Positions 50,256-58,913 of a DNA stretch of 64,000 nt are shown in pieces. Source of the DNA: Anaerolineae bacterium (GTDB taxonomy: Bacteria; Chloroflexota; Anaerolineae; 4572-78; J111); assembly GCA_023151115.1 (NCBI GenBank), contig JAKLJP010000019.1, positions 1-64,000 of the forward strand. Reading direction: 5' to 3'. Below the pieces are notes generated by a model that had not been told where the DNA came from, searched no databases, and worked only from the letters and a program-made list of their open reading frames with translations. Position numbers and translations under genes: made by a program. Within the stretch, counting starts at the first letter, position 1. Every line of letters begins with the position of its first letter.

Positions 50256-51428
50256 ATGTCCTACGCTGGTTTCGATTTTTTCAACCTTGACGCCCGTTTG
50301 ACCGACCCACAGCGCCACATCCGCGACCGGGTGCGGGCTTATGTGGAGGGGGTTGTCTGGCCCAATATCAACCCCTATTGGGAGCGGGCTGAATTTCCCC
50401 GCGAGCTGGCCTTGGGGCTGAGAGAACTGCCAATTATTGGCGGCACGCTACACGGTTACGGCTGCGCCGCCCTCGACCCGCTGAGCCTAGGGCTGGTGAA
50501 TTACGAGTTGGGGCGCGGCGATGGCTCAATCAGTACCTTTTTTGGCGTCCATTCCGCCCTGGCCATGGGGTCAATTGGCCTGCTGGGGTCCGAGGAACAG
50601 CGCGCCCGCTGGCTGCCGGCGATGGTCAAGCTGGAGCAAATCGGCGCGTTTGGCCTGACCGAACCCCAGCGCGGCTCCGACGCCTCGCACCTATTGACGA
50701 CGGCTCGCCGCGACGGGGACGTTTACATTCTCAACGGGGCCAAGCGATGGATTGGCAACGCCTCGATCGCTGATGTGTTGATTATTTGGGCTAAAGATGA
50801 AGCGGGTGGAATCGGCGCTTTTGTTTTGGAGCAGCCGCGCCAGATCGAAGGGGTAACGATTGAGGATATTTCCGGCAAAATCAGCAAGCGGGCGGTGCTC
50901 AACGCCCACATCACCCTGGAAAATGCGCCCATCCCGGCAGTGAACCGCCTGGCCCACAGCCGCTCGTTCCGCGATACGGCCAGGGTGTTGGCGGCTACTC
51001 GCTACGGTGTCGCTTGGGAGGCAGCGGGACTGGCCGCCGGTTGTTTTGAAATCGCTTTGAAATATGCCCAGGAGCGGGAGCAGTTCGGGCGGCCCATTGT
51101 CGGGTTTCAACTGATCCAGCACAAGCTGGTTGAGATGGCGGCGGGATTGACCCAGATGCAGCTTACCTGCTTTCGTCTGGCCGAGCTGCTGGCCGCGCAG
51201 CAGTTAACCGAAGCAATGGCTTCGCTGGCCAAGTACAGCAACGCCCGTCTGGCCCGCCAGATTGCCCAACTGGCCCGGGAAATCCTGGGCGGCAACGGCA
51301 TCCTGATTGACCACCACATCGCCCGCCTCTTCACCGACGCCGAGGCTGTCTACACTTATGAGGGCACCAACGACATCAACCTGCTGATCGTTGGGCGGGA
51401 GATTACCGGGATCAATGCGATTGTCTGA
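50256..51428 (+). CDS. Acyl-CoA dehydrogenase (glutaryl-CoA-dehydrogenase-like)
   Basis: A 390-residue FAD enzyme that introduces the double bond at the start of beta-oxidation or of glutaryl-CoA breakdown. Family signatures are IGAFGLTEPQRGSDASHL, NGAKRWIGNASIADVLIIWA and the C-terminal YEGTNDINLLIVGREITG with the catalytic-base Glu. The pattern LTEPQRGSD and VTYEGT-like end place it close to glutaryl-CoA dehydrogenases, but the substrate cannot be fixed. I choose the ATG at 50256 because AAGGAGA lies just upstream; the longer frame runs into repeat DNA. Confidence 0.92.
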   Translation: MSYAGFDFFNLDARLTDPQRHIRDRVRAYVEGVVWPNINPYWERAEFPRELALGLRELPIIGGTLHGYGCAALDPLSLGLVNYELGRGDGSISTFFGVHSALAMGSIGLLGSEEQRARWLPAMVKLEQIGAFGLTEPQRGSDASHLLTTARRDGDVYILNGAKRWIGNASIADVLIIWAKDEAGGIGAFVLEQPRQIEGVTIEDISGKISKRAVLNAHITLENAPIPAVNRLAHSRSFRDTARVLAATRYGVAWEAAGLAAGCFEIALKYAQEREQFGRPIVGFQLIQHKLVEMAAGLTQMQLTCFRLAELLAAQQLTEAMASLAKYSNARLARQIAQLAREILGGNGILIDHHIARLFTDAEAVYTYEGTNDINLLIVGREITGINAIV

Positions 51429-51436
51429 CCAGAAAA

Positions 51437-53653
51437 TCAAAAGCCACACTCATCCGGCTCGGTCGTCCCTTGCCGCCAGCCGCACCATTCGCTGTTGCCG
51501 GGGTCGCGCCGGCCCTCAAAGGTGCGCCCAGTGGTCAGGTTGAGCCGCCACTCAAACGAGTCCTGTTTACCCTGGGCATTACGCCAGACGCCGCTCAAAG
51601 TGGCCTCAGTCAGCGATTGGACGGTCACCACACCGCCGACAATTTCCCCCGATTGGCCCTGGCTGTCTACAAAGGTCCCCTCGACGGTGGCGCCGGTTTG
51701 GGTCAAAGTGGCCTGGCCCAGCCCCGGCGGGTCGCCAAAGCGAAGCTGCCAGACGCCGCTGAAGCCGCAGCCCGTCGGCAGCGGCTGGCCGGAGCGAACC
51801 CCGCACCAGGGCTGGCTGGTTTCGCTGCCTTCAAAGGTGCCGGAGAAGCTTGTCCCTGCTGCGCTGAGCTGCCCGCGCCAAAAGCCCTGGCTGTTGGGGC
51901 TGCGGTCGCTGAGCCACAAACCCTGAAATTGGCCCAGATTAGGGAGAACGACGCCTTTGAGTTGCCCGGTATCGGCCCCACCGTACCATTGGTAGCTGCC
52001 TTTGACGCTCTCATTTTGCTCGCTCAACGACATCGAGCCGAAGGCAAAATCCCACTCGCCGCTAAGAGAAGCCTCAATAGGCATGGCCACCGGCGCTGCC
52101 GGGGCTGGCCCGCTTGCCCCCAGCCAATTCAGCAGGCGCTCGTTCACCCCATGGTATTCCAAGCCCAGCCCGGCCTGCACCTCGGCGGGCAGGAGCGGCC
52201 GTTGATTGCTGCCATCGGCGTTCATGCCCCAGATTTCCCATTGGCCGCTGCGGTCGGTGACAAAGACGATTTGAGAACCGTCGGGCGACCAGGCCGGGGC
52301 GGCGCTGTTGTACTGCGGGTTGGCTAATAACGGCGGCTCGGTCAAGCGCCGGCGGCTGCCGGTAGCTAAATCATAGGTGTAGACTTCCCAATGGTCGTGC
52401 TGTTTGTAGGTTAAGGCCAGCTTTTGGCCGTCGGGCGAAAAAACGGGGGCGGCATCACGCACATCAGTGGTAAAAGGTTGGAGCTTGCCGCTGTCAACGT
52501 CAAGCTGCATCAACCCGCGCTGGCCGTCGTAAATAAGCCGCCAGGGGTTTTGCGGGTCCCAGGTGGGGTTAAAGCTGTACAAATCGGCCGGCAAATCTTC
52601 AGCCTGGCCGCTGGCTAAATTAATGCGGCGCAGGCCCCACTGCAAATCCTCGATGCGAATAAAACAGATCTCCACCGAGCCGTCGCTTTTCTGGCGGACG
52701 CTGGTTATTTCGCTGACGTTGGGCAGTTGAAAGCCGTCGTCGGCGTCAAAGGTGCGACATTCCGGCTGGGGGTCAACCGTGCCGCCGTGCTGAAACGAGA
52801 CTACAATCGCCTGTCCATCCGGCGACCAGGCCGGCGATTTGGGCCGGCGAATATCACCCGCCACCACCCGCTCGCCGCCGTCAGCCAAGTTGAGAAGGTA
52901 CAGCGCGCCCAGCTTCGAGCTGTCCCAGCGGGTAAAGGCCACCTGCCGGCCATCCGGCGAAACCACCGGATCAATTACCCCGCCGGCCAGTTTGCGTAGA
53001 CCGCTGCCGTCAAAATTGACGATGTATAGGTGGCCGCCGCTGCGGGTGGTGAAGAGGAGTTGGCCGCCGGGATTGACCGCCGCTGGCTGACCGCCGACCG
53101 CCGGAGCTTGACCGGGGACCGGGGACGGGGGACCGGCAGCGGAGTCTACGGTAGGAATATCGCTCAGTGAGCCGGTGACGCGGACATAGGTGGGCTGGCT
53201 AGAAATCCAACCGGGGCGGCCGGCTTGGCTGATTTGCAGCCAGCCGCCGTCGGCGCTGACGCCGGTGAGATCAAATACCTCGTCTTGAACCACTGTGCCG
53301 ATAGCCGGATAAGCCACCCCCGGTCCCTCTCGCACATTGAGGCCGGCAGTAATAATCTCTACCTGAGCCGCCGCAGTAGCCGTAGCGGTGATGGCTGGCA
53401 TACCGGCAGACAGGGTGGGTGAGATCGAAGGGGTAGGCGTGGTCAGGCTCACAGGCGTGGCGGCGGGGGTGGGGCTGGGAAAAGGAATGGGAGTCGCCGT
53501 CGGCGGAGTATCGGCCACAGTCTCCGCCGGCGCGGTCGGCGTCAGGGCCGAGCGGTCCAACCGCACAATCGTCGCCGTGGGCGTCACATTGCTGGGCGCG
53601 CAGGCGGCGAGTAGAGGGAAGATGAGTAAAATCAGGGTTGTCCAGAATTTCAT
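51437..53653 (-). CDS. Lipoprotein with SH3-like and TolB-type beta-propeller domains
   Basis: A 738-residue surface lipoprotein. The signal peptide ends in LLAAC (Cys at about 18) and a Thr/Pro linker extends to about residue 95. A bacterial SH3 domain follows (about 98-160: GLNVREGPGVAYPAIGTVV). From about 195 to 520 come WD40/PD40-like propeller blades (VSPDGRQVAFTRWDSSKLGA, PAWSPDGSQIVFVTDRSGQW). The rest (about 540-738) is a repeat of beta-rich units with GVWRNAQGKQDSF- and GTFEGSETSQPW-like blocks. It probably binds cell-wall or ligand surfaces. GAGG lies upstream of the ATG. It follows the MacB-like permease gene in the same direction. Confidence 0.85.
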   Translation of the reverse strand: MKFWTTLILLIFPLLAACAPSNVTPTATIVRLDRSALTPTAPAETVADTPPTATPIPFPSPTPAATPVSLTTPTPSISPTLSAGMPAITATATAAAQVEIITAGLNVREGPGVAYPAIGTVVQDEVFDLTGVSADGGWLQISQAGRPGWISSQPTYVRVTGSLSDIPTVDSAAGPPSPVPGQAPAVGGQPAAVNPGGQLLFTTRSGGHLYIVNFDGSGLRKLAGGVIDPVVSPDGRQVAFTRWDSSKLGALYLLNLADGGERVVAGDIRRPKSPAWSPDGQAIVVSFQHGGTVDPQPECRTFDADDGFQLPNVSEITSVRQKSDGSVEICFIRIEDLQWGLRRINLASGQAEDLPADLYSFNPTWDPQNPWRLIYDGQRGLMQLDVDSGKLQPFTTDVRDAAPVFSPDGQKLALTYKQHDHWEVYTYDLATGSRRRLTEPPLLANPQYNSAAPAWSPDGSQIVFVTDRSGQWEIWGMNADGSNQRPLLPAEVQAGLGLEYHGVNERLLNWLGASGPAPAAPVAMPIEASLSGEWDFAFGSMSLSEQNESVKGSYQWYGGADTGQLKGVVLPNLGQFQGLWLSDRSPNSQGFWRGQLSAAGTSFSGTFEGSETSQPWCGVRSGQPLPTGCGFSGVWQLRFGDPPGLGQATLTQTGATVEGTFVDSQGQSGEIVGGVVTVQSLTEATLSGVWRNAQGKQDSFEWRLNLTTGRTFEGRRDPGNSEWCGWRQGTTEPDECGF

Positions 53654-53665
53654 TTACAGCCTCGT

Positions 53666-53731
53666 GGAAGGTTGGAAGGTTGGAAGGTTGGAAGGTGGGT
53701 AATTTTCCTTCTTCCAACCTTCCAATCTTCC
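53666..53731. repeat. Palindrome of GGTTGGAAGGTTGGAA phrases
   Basis: Four tandem GGTTGGAA phrases on one side pair with CTTCCAACCTTCCAATCTTCC on the other. It occupies the gap between the permease gene and the lipoprotein gene. Confidence 0.8.
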
Positions 53732-53733
53732 GG

Positions 53734-55020
53734 TTATTCATACCGTAATGCTTCAATGGGCCGCAGACGGGCGGCGCGGGTGGCCGGGTAAACGCCAAAA
53801 AAGAGGCCAATCGCCGCCGAAAAACTGGTTGCCAGCAGGATCGAGCCAGGGGTGACAACCGTGCCGCCCAAATCCGGGATTATGGTAGGCAGGAGAAAGG
53901 CAATGCCGTAGCCCAGGCCGATGCCCATAAAGCCGCCAATCAGCGAGATGACAATGGCTTCGACCAGGAATTGCAGCAAGATGTCGCTGCGTTTCGCACC
54001 CACCGCCTTGCGGATGCCGATTTCGCGGGTCCGTTCGGTCACCGAGACCAGCATGATATTCATAATGCCAATGCCGCCGACCAGCAGCGACACCCCGGCA
54101 ATAGAGCCTAAAAAGGCGGTCAGGCCGGTAGCCAGGCTGTTGGCAAAATCAAGCAGTTGGGCCTGGTTGATAATGGTAAAGTCGTTTTGGTACTCGTCGC
54201 CCAGGCGATGGCGCTCGCGCATCACTTCAGTAACCTGTTCAGATACCGGGTCCATATTCTCCGGGCTGTCAACCTGAATGTAAATACCAGAGAGAATTAA
54301 ACTGCCCCGAAAGGCTCCGGCATTATCCAGGCGGGTTTGGGCTGTGGTCAGTGGGATGAGCAGCACGCTGTCCTGGTCGCCGCCAAAGCCGCCCTGCCCT
54401 TTTTCTTCCAGCAGCCCGATGATTTCAAAGGAAACGCCATTAATCCTGACCGATTCGCCGATGGGGTACTCGTAAGGCTCAAACAACTGCTCGACCACCC
54501 TGGCCCCCAGCACGGCTACCCGCGCCCGCCGGTCCACGTGTTCCTGGCTGATAAACTCGCCCAGTTCGGGGGCCATGTTGCGGACGCTGGCAAATTCGGG
54601 GGTGACTCCGGTAATCGAGATGTTTTCGGCTTCCTGCTGGCCGCGCCCCACCGACTGGGCCGATATGACATTATATTCGGGGGCCACACCGACCACATTG
54701 GTCACCCGTAAGGGGTCGTTCAGAGCGTCGGCGTCGGCGATGGTCAACGGTTCGGGCGGTTTCTTCTTTTGTTCCGTGCGCGGTTCGTTCTCTTCGCCGT
54801 CCGGCCCAAAAATCGAAAAGCGGCCGGAATAGACGGACAGCACATTGGTGCCCAAACTGCCCAAATCTTCGTTAATCTGCTGGCGGAAGCCGTTGCCGAT
54901 GGAGATCAGCCCAATCACCGCCGCCACGCCGATAATAATACCGAGCATGGTCAAAATAGTGCGCAGCTTGTTGACCGTCAAGGCCCGCAACGCGATTAAA
55001 ATACTTTCCCCAAGTTGCAT
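53734..55020 (-). CDS. MacB/FtsX-type ABC transporter permease
   Basis: A 428-residue membrane protein. One N-terminal helix is followed by a large periplasmic (MacB-PCD) domain (about 45-290) and a three-helix FtsX core near the C-terminus (SIAGVSLLVGGIGIMNIMLV, TRTREIGIRKAVGAKRSDIL, then two more helices). TLNKLRTILTMLGIIIGVAA-like stretch (here VNKLRTILTMLGIIIGVAAV) marks the family opening. It acts with the ATPase and the adaptor encoded upstream as a mechanotransmission-type export or lipoprotein pump. It is the third gene of that series. Confidence 0.94.
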   Translation of the reverse strand: MQLGESILIALRALTVNKLRTILTMLGIIIGVAAVIGLISIGNGFRQQINEDLGSLGTNVLSVYSGRFSIFGPDGEENEPRTEQKKKPPEPLTIADADALNDPLRVTNVVGVAPEYNVISAQSVGRGQQEAENISITGVTPEFASVRNMAPELGEFISQEHVDRRARVAVLGARVVEQLFEPYEYPIGESVRINGVSFEIIGLLEEKGQGGFGGDQDSVLLIPLTTAQTRLDNAGAFRGSLILSGIYIQVDSPENMDPVSEQVTEVMRERHRLGDEYQNDFTIINQAQLLDFANSLATGLTAFLGSIAGVSLLVGGIGIMNIMLVSVTERTREIGIRKAVGAKRSDILLQFLVEAIVISLIGGFMGIGLGYGIAFLLPTIIPDLGGTVVTPGSILLATSFSAAIGLFFGVYPATRAARLRPIEALRYE

Positions 55021-55100
55021 TTAGCTCATCCTTTTCATTTGCTCGGCAGGGGTGATGCGTGATGCGTAATCGTAAATCCAAAATCGTAAATCGTAAATCG

Positions 55101-55850
55101 TTAGGCTATCACCGGCTCCGTACTTGGAAGCGCCGTTTCAACCCGGCGTGGGTTCAGCACCGGGTGATCCTCGACAATGACCCCATCGGCCAGGCGGACG
55201 ATGCGCCGGGTATGGGCAGCGATATCGGGTTCGTGGGTGACGAAGATGATGGTAATGCCTTGCGCCTCATTCAAATACTGGAAAATGCCCATAATCTCTT
55301 CGCTGGATTTCGAGTCCAGGTTGCCGGTCGGCTCGTCGGCCATAATAATGGCCGGGTTGGTGACCAGCGCCCGCGCAATGGCTACGCGCTGCTGCTGTCC
55401 GCCCGACAGCTCGTTGGGTTTGTGCTGGAGACGGTCGCCCAGGCCGACCATTTCCAGCGCCGTAGCCGCCCGGCGATGACGTTCTCGCCGGCCTATGCCC
55501 ATGTAAATCAGCGGCAGTTCGACATTAGCCAGAGCGCTGGTGCGGGGCAGCAAATTAAAGCTTTGAAAGACAAAGCCAATCCGCTTGCCCCGAATTTGAG
55601 CCAGCCGATTATCGTCCAATTGGGCCACGTCCAGCCCCTCCAGGTAATATTGGCCGGAGGTCGGCTGGTCCAGGCAGCCCAAAATGTTCATCAAGGTTGA
55701 CTTGCCGGAACCGGACGGCCCCATAATCGCCAGCAGTTCGCCCGGCTGCACTTGCAACGAAGCGCCCCGCAGGGCCTGCACTTCAACCTCGCCCATTTGG
55801 TAGGTTTTGGTGAGGTTTTCGGCTTTGATAACTGGTTTATTGTCTATCAT
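55101..55850 (-). CDS. MacB/LolD-type ABC transporter ATPase
   Basis: A 249-residue nucleotide-binding subunit. Walker A is GPSGSGKST, the ABC signature [15 protein letters not shown], Walker [14 protein letters not shown], followed by the switch His in FVTHEPD. The subgroup motif [20 protein letters not shown] is of the LolD/MacB type. It energises the permease at 53734-55020. A short GTAAATC-type phrase repeat lies in the gap downstream. Confidence 0.96.
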   Translation of the reverse strand: MIDNKPVIKAENLTKTYQMGEVEVQALRGASLQVQPGELLAIMGPSGSGKSTLMNILGCLDQPTSGQYYLEGLDVAQLDDNRLAQIRGKRIGFVFQSFNLLPRTSALANVELPLIYMGIGRRERHRRAATALEMVGLGDRLQHKPNELSGGQQQRVAIARALVTNPAIIMADEPTGNLDSKSSEEIMGIFQYLNEAQGITIIFVTHEPDIAAHTRRIVRLADGVIVEDHPVLNPRRVETALPSTEPVIA

Positions 55851-55879
55851 ATCCCTATTCTACACCAATGTTAAAACTG

Positions 55880-55964
55880 GACGCTGATGACGCTGATCAC
55901 ACAGATTTTCGCTGATCTTTTTATTTTTACCTGCGCAAATCAGCGTCATCTGCGTTATCTGCGG
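55880..55964. repeat. Palindrome of GACGCTGATGACGCTGAT phrases
   Basis: Left phrases GACGCTGATGACGCTGAT, right phrases AAATCAGCGTCATCTGCG. It lies in the gap between the adaptor gene and the ATPase gene; the wording resembles repeats seen in many bacterial genomes. Confidence 0.75.
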
Positions 55965-55971
55965 GCTAATT

Positions 55972-57381
55972 CTACAAAGTCGGCTCTAGTTCAGCTTGAC
56001 GCCTAATCACCACCTGATCGCCTTCTTCCAGCCCGGCGATGACTTCGGTCACGGAGCCGTTGCGCGAGCCGAGTTCAACTTCTACCCGCGTGGTCTGGCC
56101 CTGGCCGTTCAGTTTTTCCACAAAGATCACCGGCTCGCCGCCGCCGGCCCGGTCAATTTGAATGGCCCGGTTGGGCACCACGACCACATCTTTAAGCTGC
56201 CGGGTCTGGATGGCGGCGGTCGCGGTCATGCCGGTCAATAGATTGAGCGGCTGGCCGGACGGGTCAAGGGTAATGGTCACTTCATAAGTAACAATGTTGT
56301 TATCACCCTCTTTCTCCACCGGGCGCGGGGCGATGTCGGTCACGATTCCGGCAAAGGTCTGCTCGGCAAAGGCGTCGAGCGATACCTCGGCCGGCTGGCC
56401 CTGGCGAATCCGCCCGATGTCAATTTCGTCCACTTCCATCTTGAGCAGATAGGTCGAGGTGTTGGCAATGATTAGGGCGGCATCGTCGGCATCGGCCAAG
56501 ACCCGTTCGCCCGGCTCGATGCTAATATCCAGCACCACGCCATCGGTGGGGGCAATCAGAACGGCCTGCGCCAGGTCGTGCTGTTTCTCTTCCAGGGTCA
56601 GTTGGGCGCTGTCCACGCCGGCCTGCTTGGAAGCAATCTCGGCGGCGCTGGGTTCTTTGAGCAGTTCGGCCAGGCTGGATTGAGCCTCGGCCAGGTTAGA
56701 ACGGGCCTCGGCCAGATCCGCCGGGGTGGCCTCTTTAACGGCGATGTTATAATCGGCCAGAGCCGCCTCATAATCCAGGGTGGCTTCTTGCAGCGCGTCG
56801 GCCTGGGGCATAGCCGCCACGTCGCCGCGATAGGCCACCTGGTCGTATTCCCACTGGGCCGTTTTGAGCGCAATCTCCTTGCGGCGCAGTTCGGCTTCGG
56901 CTTTGGTCACTTCGTCGGGGTCCGGTCCATCCTGCAAATCGGCCAGCTTGAGCTGGGCGCTCTGCACCTTGGCCCTGGCGGCGGCAATCTTTTCGACCAG
57001 TTCCGGCTCAAAGAGCAGGTCCAAATCGGCCTGGGCCTGGGCCAGTTCGATTTCGGCCCGGCGAATTTCCAGTTCCAGGTCGGCGGTATTCAGTCGAGCC
57101 AATTCGGTCCCGGCCGTTACATATTGACCGCGTTTGACCAGCACTTCTTTGACCACCCCACCGATCTCAAACTTCATTTCCACTTCGGCTTCGGGTTCGA
57201 GGCTGCCGGTGGCGTTGACCGTATCCACCAGCGTCTCCCGGCCAATCTCGACCACCTCCACCGAGGGGTTTTCGCTCAGGGTTTTGGGTTCAGGCGGAGT
57301 CAAGTATTGATAACCGGCGACGCTGGCCCCAATTACAACCGTCAAAATTATCAAAATAATAAAGGCACGTTTCATGCGCAA
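55972..57381 (-). CDS. Membrane-fusion (MacA/HlyD-like) efflux adaptor
   Basis: A 469-residue periplasmic/extracellular adaptor anchored by an N-terminal helix (RAFIILIILTVVIGASVAGY). A lipoyl-like half (EIGGVVKEVLVKRGQYVTAG) precedes a long alpha-helical hairpin (about 100-255, with repeats such as AEIELAQAQADLDL and LAEARSNLAEAQSSLAEL), then the second lipoyl half (LIAPTDGVVLDISIEPGERV) and beta-barrel domains. It is the first gene of the MacA-MacB-like series and defines the system as an export pump. Chloroflexota usually lack a typical outer membrane, so the adaptor may work without a TolC partner; that is inference. Confidence 0.94.
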   Translation of the reverse strand: MRMKRAFIILIILTVVIGASVAGYQYLTPPEPKTLSENPSVEVVEIGRETLVDTVNATGSLEPEAEVEMKFEIGGVVKEVLVKRGQYVTAGTELARLNTADLELEIRRAEIELAQAQADLDLLFEPELVEKIAAARAKVQSAQLKLADLQDGPDPDEVTKAEAELRRKEIALKTAQWEYDQVAYRGDVAAMPQADALQEATLDYEAALADYNIAVKEATPADLAEARSNLAEAQSSLAELLKEPSAAEIASKQAGVDSAQLTLEEKQHDLAQAVLIAPTDGVVLDISIEPGERVLADADDAALIIANTSTYLLKMEVDEIDIGRIRQGQPAEVSLDAFAEQTFAGIVTDIAPRPVEKEGDNNIVTYEVTITLDPSGQPLNLLTGMTATAAIQTRQLKDVVVVPNRAIQIDRAGGGEPVIFVEKLNGQGQTTRVEVELGSRNGSVTEVIAGLEEGDQVVIRRQAELEPTL

Positions 57382-57525
57382 TGATCCTTTGGTTCAAAAA
57401 CTAACATTCGTTCAGGGCTGACATCATCAGGTTGGTCAATCATCATCTTGAGATGATAACAAAACTTTCTCCATTAATGAACAAACCCCAGAACGATTTA
57501 ATCTACAACAAATGTTGTAGCTCTG

Positions 57526-58284
57526 CTAACCACCCATCATGCCGCCAAACAGCAGCGTGGGCAGAACCGTGATGCCCAGGGCTAAGGCTGCATAGACCAG
57601 CGTTAACAAGAGGGCTTTGCCCCGGCCCAGGCGAGCGGCCACGGCCAACCCTAAGACAACCAGCAGCAAATGCCACAACCAGAACAAATCAATGCCGCTT
57701 AAAAAAACAAACAGGGGGTTACGCGCATCCTGCATCAGGTCGCCGCTGGACACCGGAAAAGACAGGCCGGGGTACGGAATGAGCCGCCCGGCTACAGCAA
57801 TAAAACCGGCCTGGACCAGTGCGCCCAGGGCCATTGGCAGGCGGCTCCAGACGCTCATCTTAAAAATGGTTCCAAAGGTAGATTCGCCGCCGCTGACCAG
57901 CGCGGTAAAGTAAAGAAAGGTGGCTTGCAGCAGGGTGGCTGCCACCAACGCCAGGGCGCCAAAGCCGATACCGGTGGCCAGCATAAAAGGCAGCGACATG
58001 GTCATTTCCATGCCCGCTCGCGCCGTCTCAACCTGTCCCTCCGGCATGGTTGCCAGTTGGCTTTCGGCCTGCTGGCGGGCCAAAACCAGGGTGTGAGGCG
58101 TCTGCACGACAAGTAGCACGGCCAGGCTCAAAATCAGAATCAGTAGCGGCGCGGCCCAAATCCACCAGCCGGATTGGGCTGTAATGGCCTGAAACGTGGC
58201 CGCGGGCCGGTCAATCAGGCCAAAAAAAAGTTGCGCCAACGGGCGGGGATGGTTATTTGAAATAGGTTGGGTTGTTGTTGTCAT
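57526..58284 (-). CDS. Yip1-family membrane protein
   Basis: A 252-residue membrane protein with about five helices and a cytosolic N-terminal stretch LAQLFFGLIDRPAATFQAIT, typical of bacterial Yip1-domain proteins. Function of bacterial Yip1 proteins is unknown; they often lie beside ABC pumps of the MacB type. It lies 144 bases upstream of the adaptor gene in the same direction and may belong to the same unit. GGAAAG lies just before the ATG. Confidence 0.85.
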   Translation of the reverse strand: MTTTTQPISNNHPRPLAQLFFGLIDRPAATFQAITAQSGWWIWAAPLLILILSLAVLLVVQTPHTLVLARQQAESQLATMPEGQVETARAGMEMTMSLPFMLATGIGFGALALVAATLLQATFLYFTALVSGGESTFGTIFKMSVWSRLPMALGALVQAGFIAVAGRLIPYPGLSFPVSSGDLMQDARNPLFVFLSGIDLFWLWHLLLVVLGLAVAARLGRGKALLLTLVYAALALGITVLPTLLFGGMMGG

Positions 58285-58557
58285 GAGGCTTTCCTTTGAA
58301 AATAGTAGACGGTAAACGGTGGACAGCAGACAGGGAATTTATCCGACTCTGCTACCCTGCGACCTTGTTACCCTGCCACCCTGCTACCTTCTTCCAGTAT
58401 GCCTCGGAAAACCCCCGCTGTCATCAGGCAAAAGAAGGACTCGCTCTCGGTCTGGGGGTGGATGTAGGGCGCTGCCTGCCTTTACTATTACGTACTCACC
58501 CTCAAAATGTTTCACCCTGAAAGCTCTATTGCTGTTTCGCAACTACACTAATCAGTT

Positions 58558-58650
58558 TCAGTGGATCCAAATTTGAGGAACCAGCACGCCCACGTGCGGC
58601 GGTGTTCGGCACGTGGGCGTGCCTCACTCCTCGAAAATTGGATCTACTGA
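58558..58650 (-). repeat. 93-bp dispersed palindromic element, family B, copy 2 (inverted)
   Basis: The reverse complement matches 606-698 closely (outer ends TCAGT-G/A-GATCC and TGAGGCACGCC-CACGTGCCGAAC; centre differs by several bases). Confidence 0.85.
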
Positions 58651-58849
58651 GTTTGGATTATACACTCAACGGTCAGCCTACACTCTACAGCCAACTGTCG
58701 CTTTGTTGATGATGGTTTGATTTTAACCATAACGGGTTAAGCCGGGGTTATGGCCGGGTTAAGATTTCGTAACCACTCCATCCTCAGACTGACCCTCAAA
58801 CCCAACTCCAGGCCCATGACAATTGGAGTGAACTTGGATATACTATTAT

Positions 58850-58892
58850 TTGGAGATTAGAGATTGGAGATTCATGAATCTCCAATCTCCCA
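58850..58892. repeat. Palindrome of GGAGATTAGAGATTGGAGAT phrases
   Basis: TTGGAGATTAGAGATTGGAGATTC faces GAATCTCCAATCTCCCA. The same wording forms the arms that enclose the family A element at 19108-19221. It ends 21 bases before the histidine-kinase ATG. Confidence 0.75.
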
Positions 58893-58913
58893 AAAGGGGC
58901 TACCATAAAACGT

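Larger units (their letters stand above)
58285..58913. other. Divergent intergenic region with repeats, no supported gene
   Basis: It separates the pump genes from the two-component genes. It holds CTGCTACCCTGCGACC-type phrases (58345-58390), the family B element (58558-58650) and a palindrome at 58850-58892. Open frames here overlap repeats and look non-coding. Promoters for both directions must lie here, but I cannot point to a convincing pair. Confidence 0.55.

Noticed and set aside
58296..58576. Short plus-strand frames upstream of the histidine kinase
   Set aside because: They cross CTGCTACCCTG-type phrases, lack ribosome sites and look non-coding.
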